This document shows positions 23,160 to 32,102 of a stretch of 51,901 bases of DNA, in pieces (positions within the stretch are counted from its first letter, which is position 1; each line of letters starts with the position of its first letter). Location: the NCBI GenBank assembly GCA_017399175.1, contig JAFQEE010000052.1:1-51901 (forward strand), written 5' to 3'. Source of the DNA: Clostridia bacterium. GTDB lineage: Bacteria; Bacillota; Clostridia; Oscillospirales; Acutalibacteraceae. The translations under genes and the position numbers were made by a program. The notes under the pieces were generated by a model. The model saw only the letters and a program-made list of their open reading frames with translations, had not been told where the DNA came from and searched no databases.

Positions 23160-25229
23160 ATGAAGGCTTACACCTCAAACAACATCAGAAATATTGCTGT
23201 GCTTGGTCACGGCGGAAAAGGAAAAACTACTCTTTGTGAAGCAATGCTCTATTTAGCAGGTGCTACTGACAGACTCGGTAAAGTAGCTGACGGAAACACA
23301 GTTCTTGACTTCGACGCAGAAGAAAAGAGAAAGAAATCTTCAGTTTCTTCAGCTATGGCTGCTATCGAGTGGGATAACACAAAGTTAAATATTATTGACG
23401 CTCCCGGTCTTTTCGACTTTGAAAACGGCTCTGCAGAAGCAGTTCGTGCAGCAGAAGCAGTTCTTATCGTTACAAGTGCAGGTTCAGGCGTTGACGTTGG
23501 TACTGAAAAAGCATTCAAGGCTGCTGAAAAGAGAGGTCTTGCAAAATTCTTTGCTATTACAAAGACTGACTCTGACCACAGAAGTTTCTACAAGACTTTT
23601 GAAGCACTCAAAGAAGTTTACGGTAACAAACTCTGCCCTACAATCATTCCTTATATGGAAGGAAACATTACTAAATCATATGTTAACCTTATGACAGGTA
23701 TGGCTTATGAATATGACGAAAACGGTAAAGCAACTAAAGTTCCAATGCCAAGTGACCCTGTTATCGAAGAAATGACAGCAGCATTTATGGAAGCTGTTGC
23801 TACAACTGACGATGAACTTATGGAAAAATTCTTTGAGGGTGAAACATTTACTCCTGACGAAATCCTTAAGGGGCTTTGCACAGGTATTTTCGACGGTTCA
23901 ATCTATCCTGTATATGCTGTTGCAGGCCTTACTTGCGCAGGTGTTGACCAGCTTCTTTATAACCTTGCTTGGTCTGTTCCGGGTGCTTACGGTTATGCCG
24001 GTGAAACAGCAAAGAATGAAGCAGGTGAAGATGTTGTTCTTCCTTGTGACATCAACGGACCTCTTGCTGCAATTTGCTTTAAGACTGTTGCTGACCCATT
24101 CGTTGGTAAGATGTCATTCTTTAAGGTTGTTTCAGGTAAACTTGCTCCTGATACTCAGGCTTATAATGTTCGCACAGGCGAAACAGAAAAGATGGGTAAA
24201 ATCGTTACTGTTAAGGGTGGCAAACAGGAAGATGCAAAAGAAATCATCGCAGGCGACATCGGTGTTGTTACAAAGCTTGCAGGCGTTAAGACCGGTGACA
24301 CACTCTGTGATGCTAAAAACATCGTAATCCTTGACGGCGTTGACGCTCCGAAGGCTTGCCTTTCAATGGCAGTTAACGTTCGCAAAAAGGGTGAAGAAGA
24401 AAAGGTTGCACAGGGACTTTTCAGACTTATGGAAGAAGACCCATCAATTACATTTGCTATCAATAAAGAAACTAAAGAACAGGTTCTTTCGGGTATGGGT
24501 GAACAGCACCTTGATGTTATCGTTTCTAAACTTAAGAACAAGTTTGGTGTTGAAGTTGACCTCTCTGTTCCTAAGGTTGCTTACAGAGAAACAATCCGTA
24601 AAACTGCTGAAGCACAAGGTAAACACAAGAAACAGTCAGGTGGTCACGGTCAGTTCGGTGATGTACATATCCGTTTCGAGCCTTGCGACAGTGATGAACT
24701 TGTATTCGCTGAAGAAGTTTTCGGCGGTGCAGTTCCAAAGAACTTCTTCCCTGCTGTTGAAAAGGGACTTCGCGATTGCGTTCTTAAGGGTGTTCTCGCA
24801 GGATACCCAATGGTTGGCGTTAAGGCTACTCTTTACGACGGTTCTTACCATCCTGTTGACTCATCAGAAATGGCATTCAAGATGGCTGCTTCACTTGCAT
24901 ACAAGGCAGGTATTCCAAAGGCCGACCCAACAATCCTTGAACCAGTTGGTACACTCGTTGCTTTGATGCCTGATGATAACCTTGGCGATATCATGGGTGA
25001 TATCACAAAGCGTCGTGGTAGAGTTCTCGGTATGGGACCTGCTGACGAACCAAAGATGCAGGAACTTACTGCTGAAGTTCCAATGGCTGAAATGGGCGAC
25101 TTCACAACAGTTCTCCGTTCAGTAACAGCTGGTCGTGGTTCATTCTCATTTGAATTCACTCGTTACGAACAGGCTCCACAGAATATCGTTGAAAAGGTTA
25201 TTGCTGAAGCAAAAGTTGACGAAGAATAA
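23160..25229 (+). CDS. EF-G-like translational GTPase (EF-G paralogue)
   Basis: The product (689 aa) has the five-domain EF-G architecture and belongs to the EF-G-like paralogue group rather than canonical FusA. The P-loop is GHGGKGKTT (16-24). Switch I lacks the RGITI motif (EEKRKKSSVSSA instead). DTPGH is DAPGL (80-84), so the catalytic His is lost, and the base-specificity motif NKxD is TKTD (134-137). Domain IV is intact, with HGQFGDVHIRFEP and the GYPMVGVKATLYDGSYHPVDSSE tip region. It is a single-gene transcription unit with a good promoter, and its codon use looks optimised, suggesting high expression. GTP turnover is probably slow or altered; its role on the ribosome is unknown. Confidence 0.88.
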   Translation: MKAYTSNNIRNIAVLGHGGKGKTTLCEAMLYLAGATDRLGKVADGNTVLDFDAEEKRKKSSVSSAMAAIEWDNTKLNIIDAPGLFDFENGSAEAVRAAEAVLIVTSAGSGVDVGTEKAFKAAEKRGLAKFFAITKTDSDHRSFYKTFEALKEVYGNKLCPTIIPYMEGNITKSYVNLMTGMAYEYDENGKATKVPMPSDPVIEEMTAAFMEAVATTDDELMEKFFEGETFTPDEILKGLCTGIFDGSIYPVYAVAGLTCAGVDQLLYNLAWSVPGAYGYAGETAKNEAGEDVVLPCDINGPLAAICFKTVADPFVGKMSFFKVVSGKLAPDTQAYNVRTGETEKMGKIVTVKGGKQEDAKEIIAGDIGVVTKLAGVKTGDTLCDAKNIVILDGVDAPKACLSMAVNVRKKGEEEKVAQGLFRLMEEDPSITFAINKETKEQVLSGMGEQHLDVIVSKLKNKFGVEVDLSVPKVAYRETIRKTAEAQGKHKKQSGGHGQFGDVHIRFEPCDSDELVFAEEVFGGAVPKNFFPAVEKGLRDCVLKGVLAGYPMVGVKATLYDGSYHPVDSSEMAFKMAASLAYKAGIPKADPTILEPVGTLVALMPDDNLGDIMGDITKRRGRVLGMGPADEPKMQELTAEVPMAEMGDFTTVLRSVTAGRGSFSFEFTRYEQAPQNIVEKVIAEAKVDEE

Positions 25230-25265
25230 TTAAAATGCAAAGTGCATAGTGCAAAACGCAAAATC

Positions 25266-25293
25266 AAGGCGAGGATTTTACTCCTCGCCTTTG
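25266..25293 (+). terminator. Terminator of the EF-G-like gene
   Basis: AAGGCGAGGA-TTTTAC-TCCTCGCCTTTGTTGTT: 10-bp stem with a T-rich tail, just after the stop codon. Confidence 0.8.
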
Positions 25294-25312
25294 TTGTTAT
25301 AATCATCTCTAC

Positions 25313-25598
25313 AAATCATAATTTGTCAGGATGATTTTGGATACCCCCCTCAGTCATTTTCTGCGAAAATGCCAGCTCCCCCTCAGGGGTGGAGCCCAAG
25401 ATAGCCTTCCCCCTACGAGGGTGCGGGTGTCCGGTGGACACCTCTGCGAAGCAGAAGCACCGACCGACCCGGCAGGGGAGAATTAAGGTGGCACGAGCAA
25501 AGCGAGTGACGGAAGGGGGGGATTATAATCGCAACGCAGTTCCTTAATTTTGCACTTTGCGTTTTGCATTTTGCACTTAGCCCGACAAACTCCAATTT
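25313..25598. repeat. MITE-like container, inverted, with nested insertion
   Basis: Inverted relative to 17816-18037: it begins AAATCATAATTTGTCAGG and ends CCCGACAAACTCCAATTT. The cargo is the same CTCCCT module, except that about 60 bp with hairpins GTGTCC-GGT-GGACAC and CTGC-GAA-GCAG (about 25421-25486) interrupts it after CCCTACGAGG. The same inserted unit is at 31798-31860. It fills the gap to folD; no gene seen. Confidence 0.75.
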
Positions 25599-25613
25599 TG
25601 TATAACAAGAAAT

Positions 25614-25641
25614 ATGGCGGAAGTATCAATCTTCCGCCATA
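25614..25641 (-). terminator. Terminator downstream of folD
   Basis: On the minus strand GGCGGAAGAT-TGAT-ACTTCCGCC, followed by an A/T-rich stretch; it sits just past the folD stop. Confidence 0.65.
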
Positions 25642-25644
25642 ATG

Positions 25645-26496
25645 CTATTTATTAAAATGTTCGCGTGATGCTGTGAGGGTGTTTTTGAGAAGCATCGTTA
25701 TTGTCATTGGACCTACACCTCCTGGTACAGGTGTAATAAATGAACACTTATTCTTTACATTCTCGAAATCAACATCACCACAGAGTTTACCCTCTGCGTT
25801 TCTGTTCATACCAACATCGATTACAACAGCACCGTCTTTTACCATATCTTCTTTTACAAAATATGCAATACCAACTGCTGCAACGAGAATATCAGCACGA
25901 CGAGTCACTTCTGCAAGGTCTTTTGTGCGTGAATGACAGATTGTAACTGTACCATTCTGTCCTAAAAGCAGCATTGCCATTGGTTTACCAACGATATTAC
26001 TTCTGCCGATTACGACACATTCTTTACCCTCAACAGAAATGTCATAATATTTGAGCATTTCCATAATTCCTGCAGGTGTACAAGGTAAAAATGAGTGGTC
26101 ACCAATCATAATATGACCTGTGTTTACAGGGTGGAATGCATCAACATCCTTGTGTGGCACAATTGCGTTAAGTACTTTTTTCTCATCAATCTGTTTTGGT
26201 AACGGTAACTGACAGAGGATACCGTCAACATTATCGTCATTGTTGAGTTTTTCAACAAGTTCAAGCAATTCCTCGGTTGTTGTTTCTTCAGGGAGAGCAT
26301 ATTCAAAAGACTCCATGCCCACTTCTTCACAGCCTTTTTTCTTGTTGTTTACATATACTCTTGATGCAGGATTATTACCCACAATTACAACTGCAAGGCC
26401 TGTTTTTTTACCTTGTTCTTTAAGTTTTTCAACCTCTGCCTTAATTTTATTTCTTACTGATACTGAAACCTCTTTACCGTCAATGATTTTATACAT
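25645..26496 (-). CDS. folD: Bifunctional methylenetetrahydrofolate dehydrogenase / cyclohydrolase
   Basis: Interconverts methylene-, methenyl- and formyl-tetrahydrofolate. The 283 residues match the family length. Signatures include [21 protein letters not shown] with the catalytic Tyr and Lys, [17 protein letters not shown], the NADP-binding [14 protein letters not shown] and the C-terminal [16 protein letters not shown]. The start overlaps lgt by 8 bases and uses AGGAGGTG inside lgt. It is the last gene of the ymfF-ymfH-lgt-folD series. Confidence 0.97.
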   Translation of the reverse strand: MYKIIDGKEVSVSVRNKIKAEVEKLKEQGKKTGLAVVIVGNNPASRVYVNNKKKGCEEVGMESFEYALPEETTTEELLELVEKLNNDDNVDGILCQLPLPKQIDEKKVLNAIVPHKDVDAFHPVNTGHIMIGDHSFLPCTPAGIMEMLKYYDISVEGKECVVIGRSNIVGKPMAMLLLGQNGTVTICHSRTKDLAEVTRRADILVAAVGIAYFVKEDMVKDGAVVIDVGMNRNAEGKLCGDVDFENVKNKCSFITPVPGGVGPMTITMLLKNTLTASREHFNK

Positions 26497-27400
26497 TTCC
26501 CTGCACCTCCTGCATTTTCTTTTCTTTATTGAGTTTTACGAATTTATAAATTGTAATTACAGTACACACAATTACAAGTGCCAATGAAACGAGCTGTGAC
26601 ACACGAAGATTTGTGTTAGCAATATAAAGGCTATCTATACGGAGTCCCTCGACAACCGTTCTTTCAAGACCGTAAATAATACCGTAACCGAGAATAAGCT
26701 GTCCGTCAAATTTATGGAATTTCTGACAAACGATGTAAAGCACCACAAATCCTAAAAGACACCATACGGATTCATATAAAAATGTAGGATGAACAGGTAA
26801 ATCGGGATTCATCTGGATGCCATATTCAGCAAATTCCTGTTGATGACTGTTTATGTAGTCAACAATTTTATCACTTGTCATACCAAAAATACTTGTTGTG
26901 TTTATGCCAAATGCTTCCTGATTGGTAAAGTTACCCCAACGACCGATTCCCTGACCAATAGGAAGAGCCATACCAATCAAATCGAGAAGTTTTAGGAATG
27001 GAAGACCCGTCTTTTTACATACAAAATATGCAGCGATAATACCACCGATGATACCACCGTAAATTGCGAGTCCGCCTTCCCAGATTTTAAAAATGGAAAG
27101 AAGATTATTTTTGTAATAATCCCATTGGAATGCAACATAATATAATCTTGCACCGATAACCGCACCAATTATACCATAAATCAGCACATCAACCATATGG
27201 TCAAGGCTCATTTTCCATACATATGCCTTACGACCACCGAAAAGTGCTGCAAGAATAAAACCGAATGCGATTATAACACCATAAAACTTTATGGTGAGTG
27301 TGTCACCACCAAAGGGAATTTCAAGGAAATTTTCATAAACATCAAGTGAAAGTCCTAATTTTGGGAAAAGGACTTCACAATAATCTGACAAAAATCTCAT
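26489..27400 (-). CDS. lgt: Prolipoprotein diacylglyceryl transferase
   Basis: Attaches diacylglycerol to the lipobox cysteine of prelipoproteins. This is a 303-residue polytopic membrane protein (about 7 helices). It has the conserved [12 protein letters not shown] start region, [23 protein letters not shown] and the Lgt signature [17 protein letters not shown] (about 148-164), with [15 protein letters not shown] further on. Its AAGGAGG site lies within the end of ymfH. Confidence 0.96.
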   Translation of the reverse strand: MRFLSDYCEVLFPKLGLSLDVYENFLEIPFGGDTLTIKFYGVIIAFGFILAALFGGRKAYVWKMSLDHMVDVLIYGIIGAVIGARLYYVAFQWDYYKNNLLSIFKIWEGGLAIYGGIIGGIIAAYFVCKKTGLPFLKLLDLIGMALPIGQGIGRWGNFTNQEAFGINTTSIFGMTSDKIVDYINSHQQEFAEYGIQMNPDLPVHPTFLYESVWCLLGFVVLYIVCQKFHKFDGQLILGYGIIYGLERTVVEGLRIDSLYIANTNLRVSQLVSLALVIVCTVITIYKFVKLNKEKKMQEVQGNV

Positions 27401-27401
27401 A

Positions 27402-28679
27402 TTATGCCTCCTTAATCACGGACATTGAAGAATTTTCAAGGTTGATTGCAGTTCTTAAACGATTATTAACATCATCTACTGTAATACTTTCAAGAACTTC
27501 AAGTTGCTCAAAAAGTCCGTCACCATTGAAATATGCACCAATGAGCGAATTGGAAATTGAGTCGATATCATTGAAATTCATAATGAAATTGCCGTAATGT
27601 TTTTTCTTTATACGGTCAAAATCTTCTTCATTGACGCCTTCGCGAACAACCCTTTTAAGTTCTTCGTTGATATATTCACGCACTTTTTCATACTCATGGC
27701 TTTCACCTGTGAAAATATGAGCAGAATATCCGTAACCCTCAAAATATTCAGTATCAAAAGTTGTGTTTATAAGCCCTTCATCAAGAAGTTTTTCATAAAG
27801 AGAAGATGTTTTACCTGCAATAACATCAAGTAAAATATTACTGATAATTGACTCTTTGAGTGTACGACAAGGTGTTTTGATGTCTTCTTTAAAGCCAATT
27901 GCAAAAATAGGCATTGAAACAGGAAGATTTTTTACTGCTGTCTTTTCCACTACCGTTGCAGGTTCTTCCATAAACTTTCTTTCAATTTTCTTGCTTTCAT
28001 TTGATTTGAGCATTTTATCTGCAACTTTAAGCACCTGTTCCACAGTTACATTACCTGCAACAGCAAGTGCCATATTAGCAGAATTATAGAATGTATTATA
28101 ACACTCATAAAGCAAATCAGCAGTTATCTCGCTTATTGACTCAACTGTACCTGCAATATCAATTCTTACAGGGTGGTTGTGATACATGGCACGAAGAAGA
28201 ACAAACAAAGATTCCCAGCCGGGTTCGTCCTCGTACATTCTGATTTCCTGACCAATAATCCCTTGTTCCTTCTGTACGGTCTGTTCTGTGAAATAAGGAT
28301 TCTGTACAAAATCAAAAAGAATTTCAAGTGAATCTTCAAAATTATCTGTACAAGAGAAAAGGTAACATGTCTTATCAAATGAAGTGTAGGCATTTGCTGA
28401 TGCGCCTGTTTTTGCATATCTTGCGAATGCGTCAAGTTCTTCACTTTCAAAAAGCTTATGCTCCAAAAAGTGAGCAATGCCTTCAGGAATTTCTGTAAAT
28501 TTCTCCTGACCTTCTACTTTGAAGCAAGTGTCGATTGAACCGTATTTTGTTCCGAAAATAGCATAAGAAGATGAATAGTTTTCTTTTGGATAAACGAAAA
28601 TTTTATATCCTGATGAGTGGTCAATTTCATAATAACTGTCATTGAGCAACTCGTTTTTAATCTCTATTATATTACTCAT
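27402..28679 (-). CDS. ymfH: M16 zinc peptidase, YmfH type
   Basis: The 425-residue insulinase-family protein keeps the inverted zinc motif HFLEH (His70-His74) with the downstream Glu region of the family, so it is the catalytic half of the pair. The start at 28679 lies inside the end of the upstream ymfF-like gene (8-base overlap) with a GGGAGAG site. YmfF/YmfH proteins are linked in B. subtilis to the 5-aminopentanol modification of EF-P, but direct activity is unclear. No signal peptide; cytosolic. Confidence 0.88.
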   Translation of the reverse strand: MSNIIEIKNELLNDSYYEIDHSSGYKIFVYPKENYSSSYAIFGTKYGSIDTCFKVEGQEKFTEIPEGIAHFLEHKLFESEELDAFARYAKTGASANAYTSFDKTCYLFSCTDNFEDSLEILFDFVQNPYFTEQTVQKEQGIIGQEIRMYEDEPGWESLFVLLRAMYHNHPVRIDIAGTVESISEITADLLYECYNTFYNSANMALAVAGNVTVEQVLKVADKMLKSNESKKIERKFMEEPATVVEKTAVKNLPVSMPIFAIGFKEDIKTPCRTLKESIISNILLDVIAGKTSSLYEKLLDEGLINTTFDTEYFEGYGYSAHIFTGESHEYEKVREYINEELKRVVREGVNEEDFDRIKKKHYGNFIMNFNDIDSISNSLIGAYFNGDGLFEQLEVLESITVDDVNNRLRTAINLENSSMSVIKEA

Positions 28680-29952
28680 TGTCGCCACTCTCCCCTGCAA
28701 GTATATAAACCGAATCAACGCTTACACGCTTTGCACATTCAACAATCTGTTCGCGTGTAACAGAAGCAATTTTTTCTGCATATTCCTGACCGCTTACAAG
28801 CGAGTCGTCAAAAACCTGTGAACTGTAAAAAGTACAAACTGCAACAGGTGAATCCTCAACACCCTTAAAAGCATCAGAAAGTGCTGTGATTGAGGATGTG
28901 AAATCCTCGTCAGTAAACTCACCTTTTTTCATAACATCAAGTTGATTGAGAATTTCACTTAATGCTTTTTCATAATTTTCTTCTTCAATACCACTTTGAA
29001 TAAAAATAATGCCTTTTTCACGAAAAAGTCTTGCACCGCAGTAATAGCAAAGGCTCATTTTTTCACGGACATTGAGGAAAAGTCGTGAATAAGGTCCACC
29101 ACCGAAAATATCTGTCATAACTCGGAATGGGAAATAACTATCATCAGCATTTTCCATACCTGAACGAAGACCGATTACAAGTTTTGCCTGATTAACATCC
29201 ATTTCGTCTTTAAAATATCTGATTTTGTCAGCCTTTGTAATGAAAATTGTAGGCAAGTCTGCAGGTTTTCTGTCCGCAATTGAATTTTCAAAGCCAGAAA
29301 ACTTGTCCTTTACCATTTCACCGTCAAGATTACCGCAAGCAGTAATGACAATAGTTGATGATTTAAGCATATCAGCGTAAGCATCATAAAGTTTTTTACC
29401 GTCAAGATTTTTTACATCCTGTTCAAGCTTTTCACGGTCAATACCATAAGGCTCACCCTGACACATAAGCTGACGAAGACGAGAAACAGCGAAAGCGCGC
29501 TTATCGTTCTTTTCTGCCTCAATGTTCTGTAAAGTAAATCTTATTTCACGGTCAGTTGCCTCTTTATCGAATTCACCATTTTCACAATGAGGGTTTTTGA
29601 TAATTTCAATAAGAAAATCAACTGTTTCCTGTGCAATGGACTTTCCGTCAAGAGAAAATCTGTCATCAGGAATTTCAACAGAAAATCTTATTCTGATTTT
29701 TTCACCGATTGTAGCAATACTTGTGTCAAAATCTGCACCATAAAGACTTTCAATTCTACCGTTAAATGATTTAAAAGTATTATATTTCTTTGATGTGTGT
29801 CCCATGAGAGAAGCAAGGACATTTTGTGCAGCAAGATGCTCGCTCATAGGAAGATAAAAATCCACTTTGATACAGTTTGTCTTGAATTTATCGCTGTTTA
29901 CACAAAGGAATTTTACTCCTTTTTCAATTTCAATATAAGATTTTTTGTTCAT
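28672..29952 (-). CDS. ymfF: M16-like protein without zinc motif, YmfF type
   Basis: A 426-residue M16-fold partner of the following gene. The HxxEH motif is missing (the aligned segment reads LASLMGHTSKKY), so it is probably a non-catalytic subunit, as in heterodimeric M16 peptidases. MNKKSYIEIEKGVKFLCVNSDKFKTN and GGGPYSRLFLNVREKMSLCYY are typical family regions. The start has AAAGGTGA upstream. First gene of the ymfF-ymfH-lgt-folD unit; the 240-bp gap upstream holds the divergent radical-SAM promoter. Confidence 0.87.
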   Translation of the reverse strand: MNKKSYIEIEKGVKFLCVNSDKFKTNCIKVDFYLPMSEHLAAQNVLASLMGHTSKKYNTFKSFNGRIESLYGADFDTSIATIGEKIRIRFSVEIPDDRFSLDGKSIAQETVDFLIEIIKNPHCENGEFDKEATDREIRFTLQNIEAEKNDKRAFAVSRLRQLMCQGEPYGIDREKLEQDVKNLDGKKLYDAYADMLKSSTIVITACGNLDGEMVKDKFSGFENSIADRKPADLPTIFITKADKIRYFKDEMDVNQAKLVIGLRSGMENADDSYFPFRVMTDIFGGGPYSRLFLNVREKMSLCYYCGARLFREKGIIFIQSGIEEENYEKALSEILNQLDVMKKGEFTDEDFTSSITALSDAFKGVEDSPVAVCTFYSSQVFDDSLVSGQEYAEKIASVTREQIVECAKRVSVDSVYILAGESGDNE

Positions 29953-30138
29953 TTATATGTCACCTTTATTTTATAGTTATCTTTTAATATATCATATATT
30001 TCTAAATTTTTCCACTATTTTAAGTACATTAAATCATGTATTTTATTTATATACTTCATTTTCTGTTTATTCTGCCCTTTATTTGCCTAAAATAAACAGG
30101 TAACAAGTTAAATAATTGTTAAAGGTAGTATAATCCTG

Positions 30139-30167
30139 TTGACTTTATTGTAAATTTGAAATAAAAT
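30139..30167 (+). promoter_or_regulatory. Sigma-A promoter for the radical SAM gene
   Basis: TTGACT (30139-30144), 17 bp, TAAAAT (30162-30167). Confidence 0.7.
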
Positions 30168-30208
30168 AATATGGTTATAGAGTTTTTAATTTAATGAAAG
30201 GTAGCATT

Positions 30209-31666
30209 ATGAAAGTAGTTTACAATTTACAAAAAGCAAGTCTTCGTTTTGCACTTGACCGTTTGTTCAGGTATGTTGACAAGGACCCTCATACTAATAT
30301 TGTAAAATTAAGCCATAAGATTGAGCCTATTTTCAACAAGATTTTCCCGCCTGAAAATTTTAAGAAGTTTCAGGAGGTTGCTCGTGATAAGGACAATATA
30401 TGGACTCAGTTTGCTTTGAGTATTCTTAACGACATTGACAGAAATGTTGTTAAGCAGATGCTCCTTTCCTTTGGTATTGACGCAGGTTATTACGGCACAA
30501 AGGCAGTTCGTGCTAATCGTGAAAAATACAAATGTAATATTCCTTTTAACATTCTTTTTGACCCTACAAGTGCTTGTAATCTCAACTGTAAAGGTTGCTG
30601 GTCTGCTGAATACGGACACAAGCAAAATCTTACTCTTGATGAAATGCAGAGCATTGTAACACAGGGCAAGGAATTGGGTTGTCATTTCTATTGGCTTACA
30701 GGTGGTGAACCACTTATCAAGAAAAAAGAGGTTCTTCAAATCTGCGAGAATAATAAAGATTGCATTTTCCTTATATTCACAAACGCAACTCTTGTTGACC
30801 AGGCATTCTGTGACGAAATGAACCGTATCGGTAACATTACTCTTGCATTGAGTCTTGAAGGTAATGAAGAATCAAACGACTGGCGTCGTGGTAAGGGTGC
30901 ATATCAGACAACTCTTAAAGCTATGGATTTACTTAAAAAGAACAAGTGTCTTTTTGGTGTTTCTGTATGCTACACAAAAAAAAATCTCGCAACAGTTACA
31001 AGTGATGAGTTTGTAGATTTTGTTATCGGCAAAGGTGCAAAATATATGCTCAACTTTAACTATATGCCTGTTGGTCACGGTGGCGACAAGGAGCTTATTC
31101 CTACTCCCGAACAGAGAAAAGAACTCTATTTCTGGAACAAGAAAATGCGTAACGGAAAAACAGGCAAACCGATTTTCATTATGGACTTCCAGAATGACGG
31201 TGAATATGTTGGCGGTTGTATTGCAGGTGGACGAAACTATTTCCACATTAACTCCGCAGGCGATATCGAGCCTTGTGTTTTCATTCACTTTTCCGATTCA
31301 AATATTCGCACTCACACACTTTTAGAGGCATTACAACGACCTCTGTTTATGACATATTATAAAAATCAGCCATTCAACGACAACCATCTTCGTCCTTGCC
31401 CAATGCTTGAAAACCCCGAAAGACTTCGCGAAATCATCAAGCAGACAGGTGCAAAGTCATCTGACTTACAGCGTCAGGAAAGTGCAGACGAGCTTTGCAG
31501 TAAATGTGACGAATATGCAAAAGAATGGGCACCTGTTGCAGAGGAAATCTGGAACAGTACAAAACACCGAGATACTCACACACAGTATTATCGCGATACT
31601 CCCGAGGGCAAAGCCGAATTCAGCGGTTGTACGGGGAACTGTGCAACATGTAATGCACATAAATAA
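30209..31666 (+). CDS. Radical SAM protein with Cys-rich C-terminal region
   Basis: The 485-residue protein has an unusual N-terminal helical extension of about 110 residues before the radical SAM domain, whose cluster motif is CNLNCKGC (Cys123, 127, 130), followed by LTGGEPL. The C-terminal part holds many more cysteines: GGCIAGG, DIEPCVF, RPCPMLE, CSKCDEY and a terminal GCTGNCATC. This resembles SPASM-type auxiliary cluster regions plus an extra CxxxCxxC tail. The start at 30209 has AAAGG 7 bases upstream. The gene is a single transcription unit; no precursor peptide is next to it, so I cannot name the substrate. Confidence 0.85.
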   Translation: MKVVYNLQKASLRFALDRLFRYVDKDPHTNIVKLSHKIEPIFNKIFPPENFKKFQEVARDKDNIWTQFALSILNDIDRNVVKQMLLSFGIDAGYYGTKAVRANREKYKCNIPFNILFDPTSACNLNCKGCWSAEYGHKQNLTLDEMQSIVTQGKELGCHFYWLTGGEPLIKKKEVLQICENNKDCIFLIFTNATLVDQAFCDEMNRIGNITLALSLEGNEESNDWRRGKGAYQTTLKAMDLLKKNKCLFGVSVCYTKKNLATVTSDEFVDFVIGKGAKYMLNFNYMPVGHGGDKELIPTPEQRKELYFWNKKMRNGKTGKPIFIMDFQNDGEYVGGCIAGGRNYFHINSAGDIEPCVFIHFSDSNIRTHTLLEALQRPLFMTYYKNQPFNDNHLRPCPMLENPERLREIIKQTGAKSSDLQRQESADELCSKCDEYAKEWAPVAEEIWNSTKHRDTHTQYYRDTPEGKAEFSGCTGNCATCNAHK

Positions 31667-31685
31667 AGCAAACCAAAAAAATAAC

Positions 31686-31719
31686 GACCACATTCCTAAA
31701 AAGGTTTGTGGTCAATTTT
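31686..31719 (+). terminator. Terminator of the radical SAM gene
   Basis: GACCACA...TGTGGTC stem followed by AATTTTATT, directly after the stop codon. Confidence 0.65.
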
Positions 31720-31741
31720 ATTAGATATTATTTGGTTTGAC

Positions 31742-32078
31742 AAATTGGAGTTTATCGGGATAATTTGTAATGCATAATTCGTAATTCGGAATTAAGGGGT
31801 GCGGGTGTCCGGTGGACACCTCTGCGAAGCAGAAGCACTGTCTGAGCCGGTAGGCGAGTGTCTGCGACGCAATTATAAATATTAACTAATGGGATTGGTT
31901 GTAGGGGCAGGTCTCCGTGCCTGCCCGTAGTCAACCGATAAATCCGCGGTCGGGCACGGAGACCCGACCCTACAAGGTTTTCATTCCTATTTTAATTTCA
32001 TATCACCCCTATAAATTATAATTTGTCGATTAAACAGAGGCAGAGGAAAGGCGGAGTCAAAACAGACCCCGCCTTACT
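31742..32078. repeat. Composite repeat block (container end, nested unit, REP pair, REP hairpin)
   Basis: It begins with AAATTGGAGTTTATCGGG (31742), followed by AATGCATAATTCGTAATTCGG-like simple repeats. Next are the GTGTCC/GGACAC unit (31798-31860), a REP pair (31900-31974: TGTAGGGGCAGG, loop TCTCCGTG, CCTGCCC and GTCGGG, loop CACGGAGA, CCCGACCCTACA), a container end AAATTATAATTTGTCG in direct orientation (32012) and a REP hairpin GGCGGAGTC...GACCCCGCC (32050-32073). It fills the gap 31667-32102; no gene seen. Confidence 0.7.
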
Positions 32079-32102
32079 ATTGTGTATCATATTGTTTTTA
32101 TT

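Noticed and set aside
24331-24966. Long alternative frame inside the EF-G-like gene (also 23797-24327)
   Set aside because: Shadow frames of a highly biased gene; composition (Leu/Ser/Arg-rich) is not protein-like.
25413-25595. Frames inside intergenic repeats (also 17743-17961, 22787-23050, 31752-31934, 38877-39095)
   Set aside because: All are translations of container and REP sequences without ribosome binding sites.
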